Source: Chelatococcus composti (GTDB lineage: Bacteria > Pseudomonadota > Alphaproteobacteria > Rhizobiales > Beijerinckiaceae). Taken from it: a stretch of DNA of 64,000 nucleotides. The notes under the pieces are model-generated. The model ran no database searches. It was not told where the DNA came from and saw nothing but the letters and a program-made list of their open reading frames with translations. The stretch covers positions 248,001 to 312,000 of the forward strand of contig NZ_JACHEH010000005.1 in assembly GCF_014201415.1 (NCBI RefSeq). Direction: 5' to 3'. Both the position numbers and the translations under genes were made by a program. Below are positions 51,599 to 59,294 of this stretch, in pieces. Each line of letters starts with the position of its first letter. Positions within the stretch are counted from its first letter, which is position 1.

Positions 51599-52348
51599 TC
51601 AGGCTAGCCTACCGCCGTCCACGGGAAGCAGGACGCCAGTGCAGTAGGAGGCTCGCGGCGAGGCGAGATACACCACCGCGTGCGCCACCTCCTCCGGCTT
51701 GCCGAGGCGTCCCAGGGGATGGATGGAAATCATCGCCGCCCGGTCCGCCTCGGCGTTGGCCGGATCGAGCGTGCGGTCGAACATCGGGCTGTCGATGGAG
51801 CCGGGGCAGACCGCGTTCACGCGGATGCCGGAAGGCGCGAGCGAGCGCGCGAGGGAGCGCGTCATCGACACCACCGCCGCCTTGGAGACAGCGTAGGCCC
51901 CGAGGCGCGCGGAGCCGACGAGTCCGGCCGTCGAGGCGATGTTGACGATGGCGCCCGAGCCCCGTTCCCTCATCTTCGGCACGGCGGCCTGGATGCAGTT
52001 CAGGCTGCCGAACAGGTTGACGTCCATGACGCGGCGCAGCTCGGCCGTATCGCAGGTCTCAAGGCCGCCCCTCGGCCCCTCGATGCCGGCGCTGTTCACC
52101 AGGATGTCGCAGCAATCCATGGCGGAGAAGACGGCCGCGACCGCGGCGCCGTCAGTGACGTCGACCACGTGCCGGGCGGCGATTTCCCCGCCGATCGCGG
52201 TCGCGCAGGCAGCAAGTGCCGTCTCATCACGGTCGAGCAGGACGAGTCGCGCGCCGGCTTCGGCGAGTGCCCTGGCAGAGGCGGCGCCGAGCCCGGAGCC
52301 GGCGCCGGTCACGACGGCGGTCAGGCCGTGCAGAACTGGCTCACTCAT
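51599..52348 (-). CDS. SDR family oxidoreductase
   Basis: The 249-residue SDR has TGAGSGLG, VLLDRDE after beta-2, NSAGIEG (variant of NNAG), the NIASTAG serine, and Tyr-Ala-Val-Ser-Lys. The C-terminus has TGVLLPVDGGRLA. Its start overlaps the NodB-type amidohydrolase gene by eight bases, showing tight coupling. It is not a recent duplicate of the neighbouring SDR; the sequences differ throughout, so they probably act on different intermediates. Confidence 0.9.
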   Translation of the reverse strand: MSEPVLHGLTAVVTGAGSGLGAASARALAEAGARLVLLDRDETALAACATAIGGEIAARHVVDVTDGAAVAAVFSAMDCCDILVNSAGIEGPRGGLETCDTAELRRVMDVNLFGSLNCIQAAVPKMRERGSGAIVNIASTAGLVGSARLGAYAVSKAAVVSMTRSLARSLAPSGIRVNAVCPGSIDSPMFDRTLDPANAEADRAAMISIHPLGRLGKPEEVAHAVVYLASPRASYCTGVLLPVDGGRLA

Positions 52349-53186
52349 TTCGGGCGGCCCATTCGGCGGCGACGGTGCGCCCGGTGGCGAACCACACGCC
52401 GGGTTTCGAGCGGATATGCTCGATGATGCGGCGCAGCAGCGGCAGACGCATCGGCCTGCCGATGAACTGCGGGTGCATCACGAGGTTGAAGAGCCCGCCC
52501 CACTCGTAGATCGTGTCGAACTCGTCGCGCCAGTTCTCGAAGACCTGCTGGTTCGTGAACTGTGGCCGCCACGCCTGCAGGGCGAACATCATGTAGGGCG
52601 CGTCATCGCAGCCCCAGTGCCAGGGCAGCTCGACCGGGCCGGGCGTGCCGTCGTCCAGCCGGTGGCGGTAGGGCACGACATCGGCCATCAGGGAGCTGTC
52701 GTAGAGGATGCCGTGCTCGTGCAGGAGGCCTATGAGCGTCGGCGTCGTCTCGCCGGCGGGCGAACGGTAGCCGACGGGACGCTGCCCGATCACCTTGTCG
52801 AAGGACTCGAGCCCGCGCAGGATCGACTCGCGCTCGGCATCCGGCTTGTCCGGATCGACGCGTTCGTGCAGGTAGCCGTGGTGGGCAATCTCGTGCCCGC
52901 CCTCCAGGATGGCGTGGATGCGGTCCGGATACTTCTCGATGGTCCAGCCGGGCGTGAAGAACGTCGCCGGCACGCCATACTCGGCGAGAAGCCGGAGGAT
53001 GGCCGGCACGCCCCGCAGCGCGCCGTAGGTGCCGAGGGACAGCACCCCCGGGCGGCGCGCGTTCTCCGGGTCGCGCGCCAGCCACAGGGTTTCGGCGTCG
53101 AAGTCGAACGTCAGCATGACGGCGCACCGTGCGCCGCCGGGCCAGCTGACCATTCGCTCGTCGAGCAGCTTGGCAGGATCGCTCAT
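52341..53186 (-). CDS. NodB-type polysaccharide deacetylase family (PuuE / cyclic imidase-like)
   Basis: This 281-residue metal-dependent amidohydrolase with the NodB fold has the Asp pair in TFDFDAET, metal His motif HEIAHHGYLHE (H-x-x-x-H), GYRSPAGE, and LVMHPQFIGRP at the end. There is no signal peptide. The cytoplasmic members of this branch include allantoinase PuuE, HpPgdA-like enzymes and cyclic imide hydrolases. In a catabolic cluster with an importer and redox enzymes, hydrolysis of a small cyclic amide or imide is more likely than peptidoglycan or chitin deacetylation. Confidence 0.85.
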   Translation of the reverse strand: MSDPAKLLDERMVSWPGGARCAVMLTFDFDAETLWLARDPENARRPGVLSLGTYGALRGVPAILRLLAEYGVPATFFTPGWTIEKYPDRIHAILEGGHEIAHHGYLHERVDPDKPDAERESILRGLESFDKVIGQRPVGYRSPAGETTPTLIGLLHEHGILYDSSLMADVVPYRHRLDDGTPGPVELPWHWGCDDAPYMMFALQAWRPQFTNQQVFENWRDEFDTIYEWGGLFNLVMHPQFIGRPMRLPLLRRIIEHIRSKPGVWFATGRTVAAEWAARNE

Positions 53187-53230
53187 GGTGCCTCCGTGCG
53201 CAGACGCAGGCGGTGGTCAAGGCGGGCCGT

Positions 53231-54829
53231 TCAGCCCGCCTTGCGCACCACGCGGAAGGTTTCGTTGACCCCGATGGCCGTGGTCGTGATGTTCTGGAAC
53301 ACTGGGTTGTAGAGGGTCGGGAAGTCGACCTCGACAAGCCAGGCCATCGGCGCATCCTCGACGAGGATCTTCTGGGCCTTGGAATAGGCTGCCTGGCGCA
53401 CTGCCGGATCCGTGCTGCTGGCGCCGGCCGCGAAGGCCTCGTCTACCTCGGGGTTGGTGTAGCCGGTGCAGTTCGAGTAGGGGAGGCCCTTCTTGATGTT
53501 GCTCGAGAGGAAGAAGCGCGCGACGCCCAGCGCCGGATCGCCGAACTGGTAGGGATAGTTCGAGGTCATCTCGAACTCCCAGTTGCCGTAGCGCTGTGTC
53601 CAGGAGCCGGGGTCGGACGGCTCGATCTCGACGCGCAGGCCGATGAGGGCGAGCTGCTGCTGGACGAGTTCGGCGAAGCGCGCCCAGGTCTCGCCCCAGG
53701 GCAGGCGCAGGAACTTGACCGTGTGGCGGATGCCGTCGGGCCCCGGCTTCAGGCCCATGTCGTCGAGCAGCGCCTTCGCCTTGTCGAGGTCGTAGTCGTA
53801 GACCTTCACATTCGGCTCGTAGAAGCGCGTCCGGTAGCTCACCGGGCCCGTCGCCGGCCTGCCGAGGCCGAAGAAGATCATGTCGGTGAAGAGCTGCTTG
53901 TCGAGCGCGTGGCAGATGGCTTGCCGGAAGCGCTTGTCATTGAAGGGCGGGATGCGCGTGTTGAACTCAATCCGCGCGACGGGCGCCATGAACTCGTAGC
54001 CGCGCGTCTCCAGCTCGAGGTGCGGCAGGCTCGCGAGCCGCTGCACGTCGAACATCTCGATGTCGAAGGAGCTCGACAGGTCGACCTTGCCCTGCTCAAG
54101 CGCGACGGCCCGCGACGCGCCGTCGGGCAGGATGTGGAAGATGAGCTCATCGAGATGCGGCTCGCCCTCGCCGTGATAGTCGGGATTCTTCTCGAGGCGG
54201 ATGAAGGAGCCGCGGCGCCATTCGGCGAGCTTGAAGGGGCCGGTGCCGATCGGCGTGTTGTTGGCAGGGTTCGTGCGGTAGTCCGTGCCCTTGTAGATGT
54301 GGGCCGGGATCATCGGCGCCGAGGAGAACTCGAAGGCCATGATGAACGGGCCGAACGGCTCGCGCAGCGTGAAGCGCACGGTGTGGTCGTCGAGCGCCTC
54401 GATCTCCCGGCAATAGCTGAAGTTCACCCGCGCGCGCGAGTGCATCTCCATCAGGAATTCCTTGCAGGTGAAGACGACGTCCTCGGCCGTGAAAGACTTG
54501 CCGTCGTGCCACTTGGCATTCTCCACCAGATGGAAGGTGTAGACGAGCCCGTCGTCAGAGATTTCCCAGCTCTTCGCCAGGCTCGGCCGCGGCGTGAAGT
54601 CGAAATCATAGGTCAGCAGACTTTCGTACATCTTGCCGCAGACGAGCTGGACCTGGGCGTTCTGCTCGAGGCCGATGAAGAGCGTGGCGGGCTCGGGGTG
54701 GCAGATGATGTTCATCACGGCCCGTCCGCCCGCCTGCGCCCAGGCGGCGCGCGGCATGAAGGGGGCCAGGACGCCGGCGGCAGTCGTTGCCCGCAACAGG
54801 TCTCGGCGCGAGAGGTAGTGCTGGCTCAT
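53231..54829 (-). CDS. ABC transporter substrate-binding protein (family 5, DppA-like)
   Basis: This 532-residue periplasmic receptor is of the peptide/nickel/opine type. A Tat signal (YLSRRDLLRATTAAG, cleavage after AAWAQ) precedes the SBP_bac_5 fold: LAKSWEISDDGLVYTFHLVENAKWHDGKSFTAEDV is the family signature, and NTRIPPFNDKRFRQAICHALDKQ the hinge region. The start at 54829 is set by the signal peptide. It is the first of the transport genes in a minus-strand operon order dppB-dppC-ATPase-this gene-enzymes. The ligand may be an N-acyl or amide compound hydrolysed by the nearby enzymes. Confidence 0.92.
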   Translation of the reverse strand: MSQHYLSRRDLLRATTAAGVLAPFMPRAAWAQAGGRAVMNIICHPEPATLFIGLEQNAQVQLVCGKMYESLLTYDFDFTPRPSLAKSWEISDDGLVYTFHLVENAKWHDGKSFTAEDVVFTCKEFLMEMHSRARVNFSYCREIEALDDHTVRFTLREPFGPFIMAFEFSSAPMIPAHIYKGTDYRTNPANNTPIGTGPFKLAEWRRGSFIRLEKNPDYHGEGEPHLDELIFHILPDGASRAVALEQGKVDLSSSFDIEMFDVQRLASLPHLELETRGYEFMAPVARIEFNTRIPPFNDKRFRQAICHALDKQLFTDMIFFGLGRPATGPVSYRTRFYEPNVKVYDYDLDKAKALLDDMGLKPGPDGIRHTVKFLRLPWGETWARFAELVQQQLALIGLRVEIEPSDPGSWTQRYGNWEFEMTSNYPYQFGDPALGVARFFLSSNIKKGLPYSNCTGYTNPEVDEAFAAGASSTDPAVRQAAYSKAQKILVEDAPMAWLVEVDFPTLYNPVFQNITTTAIGVNETFRVVRKAG

Positions 54830-54840
54830 CGTTTCCTCGT

Positions 54841-56466
54841 CTAGACTTCGTGAACTGACGCAGGTTCGTGCCAGGACCGTCCGGGCACGGAATCGATCAG
54901 GCGGCGCGTGTAGGGCGCCTGCGGATTGCTGAAGACGGTGGACACTTCGCCCTCTTCCACGATCTTGCCGCGGTGGAGGACGATGACCCGGTCGCAGATC
55001 TGCGAGGCAACACGCAGGTCGTGCGTGATGAACAGCATCGCCAGATGCATCTCGTCCCGGATCTCGCGCAGCAGGTCGAGCACCTGCGCCTGGACCGAGA
55101 CGTCGAGCGCCGAAACGCATTCGTCCGCGATGAGCAGATCCGGCTCGACAGCGAGCGCGCGGGCGATGCCGATGCGCTGGCGCTGGCCGCCGGAGAACTC
55201 GTGCGGGTAGCGGGAGGCGGCCGACGGGTCGAGCCCGACCCGGGTCAGCAGCCGGTTCATGCGCGCCTCGGCCGTCGCCCGGTCGACGCCGAGAGCGAGC
55301 GGCCCCGTCAGGATCGAGCGGCCGACCGTGTGGCGCGGATTGAGCGACGCGAACGGATCCTGAAAGATGATCTGCACCTTGGCGCGATATTCCTTCAGGT
55401 CCTTGCCGCTGACCCTGGTGACGTCCCTGCCGCCGACGAGGATGCGCCCGCCGTCGATGGGGAACAGCCGCACGAGGCACTGTCCGATGGTGGACTTGCC
55501 CGAGCCGGATTCGCCCACGAGGCCGAGCGTCTCGCCGCGGGCGATGGAGAAGGACACGTCGTCCACCGCGACGACCTCCCGCGCCGAGCCGAAGAACCTC
55601 GCCGAGGTGCGGTAGACCTTGCGCAGCCGTTCCACCTGCAGCACCGGAGCCTCGTTGACGGCAGGGGCGGGCTCGCTGCGGAAGCGCGGCACGGCGGCGA
55701 TGAGCGCCCGGGTGTAGGGATGCTGCGGATCGCCCAGTACCTGCTGCGCCGGCCCCTGTTCCACGATCTCGCCGTGGCGCATCACGACGACGGTATCGGC
55801 GATGTCCGCGACGACGCCGAAGTCGTGCGTGATGAACATCACGCCCATCTGGCGGCTGCGCTGGAGCGAGTGGATCAGCGACAGGATCTGCGCCTGCGTT
55901 GTGACATCGAGGGCCGTCGTCGGCTCGTCCGCGATGAGGATGTCAGGCTCGAGCGCCAGCGCCATCGCGATCATGACACGCTGGCGCTGCCCGCCGGACA
56001 GGCGGAAGGGATAGGACCTGGCGATGGACGGCGGGTCCGGCAGGCCGACCGCCTCAAGCAGGGAGAGCACCCGCGCCTGCCGCTCCACCGCCGGAACGCC
56101 GTGGGCTTCCATCACCTCCTCGATCTGCCGGCCGATGGTCATGACCGGGTTGAGGGAAGTCATGGGCTCCTGGAAGATCATCGCGATCCGCGCGCCACGC
56201 AGCTTGCACAGTGCCGGCTCGGGAAGTGTCAGCAGATCCTGCCCGTCGAAGAGGATGCGCCCGGACCGCACCTTCAGGTTGTCGGGCGGCAAGAGGCCCA
56301 TGATCGTGTTGGCGGTGACGGATTTGCCCGACCCCGACTCGCCGACGATGCACAGGATCTCGCCGCGATGCAGCCGGAGCGAGACGTCGCGCACGGCGTG
56401 GGCGCGGTCTCCCGCCAGCGGCAGGTCGACCGTCAGGCCGTCGATCTCGAGCAGCGGCTCGCTCAT
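54841..56466 (-). CDS. Fused DppD-DppF ABC transporter ATPase
   Basis: This 541-residue protein contains both ATPases of a dipeptide-type importer. Domain 1 has Walker [11 protein letters not shown] near residue 42, [15 protein letters not shown] and [11 protein letters not shown]. Domain 2, from about residue 280, has a second [27 protein letters not shown] and [11 protein letters not shown]. Both halves look catalytically complete; each ends with the oligopeptide-transporter C-terminal extension ([12 protein letters not shown] and [12 protein letters not shown]). Single-chain DppDF fusions occur in Proteobacteria (as in GsiA, YejF). It overlaps the dppC start by four bases. Confidence 0.93.
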   Translation of the reverse strand: MSEPLLEIDGLTVDLPLAGDRAHAVRDVSLRLHRGEILCIVGESGSGKSVTANTIMGLLPPDNLKVRSGRILFDGQDLLTLPEPALCKLRGARIAMIFQEPMTSLNPVMTIGRQIEEVMEAHGVPAVERQARVLSLLEAVGLPDPPSIARSYPFRLSGGQRQRVMIAMALALEPDILIADEPTTALDVTTQAQILSLIHSLQRSRQMGVMFITHDFGVVADIADTVVVMRHGEIVEQGPAQQVLGDPQHPYTRALIAAVPRFRSEPAPAVNEAPVLQVERLRKVYRTSARFFGSAREVVAVDDVSFSIARGETLGLVGESGSGKSTIGQCLVRLFPIDGGRILVGGRDVTRVSGKDLKEYRAKVQIIFQDPFASLNPRHTVGRSILTGPLALGVDRATAEARMNRLLTRVGLDPSAASRYPHEFSGGQRQRIGIARALAVEPDLLIADECVSALDVSVQAQVLDLLREIRDEMHLAMLFITHDLRVASQICDRVIVLHRGKIVEEGEVSTVFSNPQAPYTRRLIDSVPGRSWHEPASVHEV

Positions 56467-57305
56467 TGGCGCCTCCTGCGAGACAGCCGCGGGTTGAGAA
56501 CGTCGTTGAGCGTGTCGCCCACGAGATTGAGGGCCAGCACGACAAGCACGATGGCCATGCCCGGGAAGAAGCTCATCCACCAGGCCTGGCGCAGCACGGT
56601 GCGGGCAGCGCCGATCATGAAGCCCCAGCTCATGCGGTTCGGATCGCCGAGCCCCAGGAAGCTGATCGCCGCCTCGGTGAGGATGGCCGAGGCGACCATG
56701 AGCGACGCCATCGCGATGACGGGGGACAGGGTGTTGGGCAGGATCTGGCCCAGGATGATCTGCCGGTTGCTTTCTCCGAGCACCTCCGCTGCCCGGACGA
56801 ACTCGCGCCCCCGCAGGCTGGCGAACTCCGAGCGCACGAGCCGCGCCACCGGAGGCCAGCTGACGAGGCTGATGGCGAGCGTGATCGACACGATCGACGG
56901 CGACAGGATGGCGACGAGCAGCAGCGCGAAGAAGAAGGTCGGGATCGTCTGGAAGAACTCTGTGATGCGCATGAGCATGTCGTCGAGCCAGCCGCCGTAG
57001 AAGCCGGCGAGCGTCCCGAACAGGAGGCCGAAGACAAGCGCCACCAGCGTCGAGGCGAGCCCGACGAGGATCGAGACCCGCGCCCCGTGGATCAGGCCGG
57101 TCATGATGTCCCGCCCCATCATGTCGGTGCCGAACGGGAAGCGCATGTCCTGCAGCGGCGGCAGAAAGGGACGGCCCGCCATCTTCCACGGGTCTCCCGG
57201 CGCCAGAACAGGCGCGAGAACGGCAACGAGAACGGCGAGCGCGAGGATCGTCAGACCGATCAGAGCCTTGGGATTCGTCAGGAACTGTCTCAGCACGCCA
57301 TTCAT
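56463..57305 (-). CDS. ABC transporter permease (DppC-like)
   Basis: This 280-residue inner-membrane permease has an N-terminal OppC-type helix ([23 protein letters not shown]) followed by [22 protein letters not shown], the DppC/OppC family signature. Five more helices follow, with the EAA loop [23 protein letters not shown] that docks on the ATPase. The start at 57305 overlaps the dppB stop by four bases. It forms the channel with the DppB-like protein. Confidence 0.93.
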   Translation of the reverse strand: MNGVLRQFLTNPKALIGLTILALAVLVAVLAPVLAPGDPWKMAGRPFLPPLQDMRFPFGTDMMGRDIMTGLIHGARVSILVGLASTLVALVFGLLFGTLAGFYGGWLDDMLMRITEFFQTIPTFFFALLLVAILSPSIVSITLAISLVSWPPVARLVRSEFASLRGREFVRAAEVLGESNRQIILGQILPNTLSPVIAMASLMVASAILTEAAISFLGLGDPNRMSWGFMIGAARTVLRQAWWMSFFPGMAIVLVVLALNLVGDTLNDVLNPRLSRRRRQ

Positions 57306-58279
57306 GAAACGGCTCCGATCCGCGGATCGATGACGCGGTAGAGAAGGTCCGTCAGGATGTTGAAGATGACGACCATGACGGAGCTGATGAGGAAGACGCC
57401 CATCAGCACCTGGTAGTCGCGCTGCACCAGGGCGTCGAAGGCGAGGCGCCCGATGCCCGGCCAGCCGAAGACCGTTTCGGTCAGAACGGCGCCGCCGACG
57501 AGCTGGCCCGCCTGGATGCCCGCCAGCGTGACGACGGGCAGGATGGCATTGCGCAGCATGTGCCGCCGGAGGATGACGCCCGGCGCCAGGCCCTTGGCGC
57601 GGGCGGTGCGCACGAAGTCCATGTCGCGCACCTCGAGCATCGAGGCGCGCGTCATGCGCGTGTAGACCGTCATGTAGAAGAGGCCGAGGGTGAAGGCAGG
57701 CAGCACGAGATGGTGCGCCACGTCGACAACGTAGGCCCATCCCGTCAGGTTGGCGCCGACCGTCACCATGCCGAAGGGCGGGAACCATCCGAGCCAGACG
57801 GAGAAGAGCAGGATGGACATCATCCCGACCCAGAACAGCGGCGTGGCATAGAAGAGCAGCGCCACCACCGACACGACGAGGTCTGGCAGCTTGCCGGCGC
57901 GGGCCGCGGCGACGCAGCCCAGCACGACGCCCGACACGAGCGCGAAGAGGAATGCCGTCCCGGTCAGCAGCAGCGTGGCCGGCAGCCGCTCCGCGATGAG
58001 GGCAGCCACGGGCGCGCCCTGGCGGTAGGAATAGCCGAGGTCGCCCTGCAGCATGTTGGCAGCATAGATGAGGAACTGGCGCCAGATGGGCTCATCGAGG
58101 CCGAACTGCTCGCGCAGCTGCCTCATGAAGGTCTCGTCTGCGACACCCGCCTGGCCGGCCATGACCTGCGCGGGGTCGCCGGGTGCGAGACGGATCAGGA
58201 CGAAATTGAGCGCCACGATGGCGAGGATGACGCCAACGGCCTTGGCCGCGCGCAGCGCGATCACGCTAAGAACCTTCAT
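57302..58279 (-). CDS. ABC transporter permease (DppB-like)
   Basis: This permease has six helices: an initial helix (KAVGVILAIVALNFVLIRLAPGDP), GDLGYSYRQGAPVAALIAERLPATLLLT, and the EAA loop RTARAKGLAPGVILRRHMLRNAILPV. The start is placed at ATG 58279 (325 residues), because an 18-codon leader ORF with a much better ribosome-binding site ends exactly there (ATGA). In-frame upstream starts at 58315 or 58348 would add 12-23 residues overlapping that leader and lack good ribosome-binding sites. First gene proper of the minus-strand operon. Confidence 0.9.
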   Translation of the reverse strand: MKVLSVIALRAAKAVGVILAIVALNFVLIRLAPGDPAQVMAGQAGVADETFMRQLREQFGLDEPIWRQFLIYAANMLQGDLGYSYRQGAPVAALIAERLPATLLLTGTAFLFALVSGVVLGCVAAARAGKLPDLVVSVVALLFYATPLFWVGMMSILLFSVWLGWFPPFGMVTVGANLTGWAYVVDVAHHLVLPAFTLGLFYMTVYTRMTRASMLEVRDMDFVRTARAKGLAPGVILRRHMLRNAILPVVTLAGIQAGQLVGGAVLTETVFGWPGIGRLAFDALVQRDYQVLMGVFLISSVMVVIFNILTDLLYRVIDPRIGAVS

Positions 58280-58332
58280 GGCCAGCGCGCGCCCCCGGTG
58301 CGCCAGGCGTTCCATGCGGCAGACCGGCCCAT
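58276..58332 (-). CDS. 18-residue leader ORF coupled to dppB
   Basis: ATG at 58332 has an ideal Shine-Dalgarno sequence, GGAGG (58343-58339) six bases upstream within a GGAGGGGGG run. The frame encodes MGRSAAWNAWRTGGARWP with three Trp and three Arg residues and stops at TGA 58278-58276, overlapping the dppB ATG. dppB itself lacks a ribosome-binding site at this position, so reinitiation after this leader would set dppB expression. The Trp-rich peptide could act as an attenuator sensor; only the start signal and overlap are seen. Confidence 0.5.
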   Translation of the reverse strand: MGRSAAWNAWRTGGARWP

Positions 58333-58381
58333 CGCCCCCCTCCGGCAACTTACGCCATCCACTACTTGCCCCAGAACGATC

Positions 58382-58414
58382 GAATTGCTATTCAATACGA
58401 CTGGGTTGTAATTC
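58382..58414. promoter_or_regulatory. Dyad cluster in the iclR/dppB divergent region
   Basis: GAATTGCTATTCAATAC (58382-58398) contains ATTG-N5-CAAT with matching outer G/C. GAATT at 58382-58386 also pairs with AATTC at 58410-58414 in a larger inverted repeat. The AT-rich patch lies between the divergent iclR (58485) and the leader ORF/dppB (58332). It is the best candidate IclR-type operator here; no regulon-wide consensus can be checked. Confidence 0.4.
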
Positions 58415-58484
58415 GGGCATGGTATCATCCGGCTCGGTTGCGTCAACAGGTTCCCTGCATCGCCTTCAACAACGAGGACGTCCC

Positions 58485-59276
58485 GTGAGCGACGACCAGC
58501 CAGGCTCCGCCCCGACCGAGCAAATCGACGAGCGGCTCTATCTGCAGTCTGTCGCCAGAACATTCCGCGTGCTGGAGGCACTTGCCACGACGCCGAGGCC
58601 GCCGTCCCTGCGGGAGCTCGCCCAGCGTTCGGGCCTCGACAAGAGCGCGGTGCAGCGCATCGCCTACACGCTCCAGTGCCTCGGCTACATGGAGCGCGAC
58701 CCCCAGAGCGGCGGCCTTGTGCCGGGGCGGCGCCTGCTCGACCGCAGCTTCGACTATCTGCGCAGCAACCCGCTGGTGGCGCGGGTGGCGCCGGTGCTGT
58801 CGAACCTGCGCAAGGTGACGGGCGAGCGCGTCGATTTCAGCCTGTTCGACCGCTACACGACCCTTTATGCGCTCCGCATGCAGAGCAAGCGGGAGACGTT
58901 CTTCGCCACGCTGATCGGGCGGCGCATTCCCACCTATGCCTCCTCGGGCGGTCGCGCCTGCCTCAGCCATCTGCCAGAGGCGGAGGCCCGCCACATCATC
59001 GAGACCTCCGACCGCAAGCCGATCACGCCCCGTACGCTGACCGATCCCGACCAGATCATGGCGCGCGTCCTGGAGGCGCGGGAGCTGGGCTATGCCTGCG
59101 CCCTGGAGGAAAGCCTCCTCGGCGAGATTGTCATCGGCGCCGCCGTGCTCGATCAGGACGGCCGGCCCGCAGGGGCGATCCATATCGCCGGATCCCTGTC
59201 CGAATGGGACGAACAGAGATTCCGGCGCAAGTTCTCGCCGCTCCTGCTCGAGGCGACGCGGGCGCTCTCCGGCTGA
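58485..59276 (+). CDS. IclR family transcriptional regulator
   Basis: The 263-residue regulator has a winged helix-turn-helix (about residues 15-80: RTFRVLEALATTPRPPSLRELAQRSGLDKSAVQRIAYTLQ) and the IclR ligand domain, ending in QDGRPAGAIHIAGSLSEWDEQRF. The GTG at 58485 is chosen because GAGGA is seven bases upstream and the domain starts soon after; an ATG about 65 bases further up would add an unstructured stretch through the promoter region. It is divergent from the dppBC/ATPase/enzyme operon and convergent with the penicillin-acylase gene, and likely controls both. Confidence 0.9.
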   Translation: MSDDQPGSAPTEQIDERLYLQSVARTFRVLEALATTPRPPSLRELAQRSGLDKSAVQRIAYTLQCLGYMERDPQSGGLVPGRRLLDRSFDYLRSNPLVARVAPVLSNLRKVTGERVDFSLFDRYTTLYALRMQSKRETFFATLIGRRIPTYASSGGRACLSHLPEAEARHIIETSDRKPITPRTLTDPDQIMARVLEARELGYACALEESLLGEIVIGAAVLDQDGRPAGAIHIAGSLSEWDEQRFRRKFSPLLLEATRALSG

Positions 59277-59294
59277 CATTCCGGCGCCGAGCGC

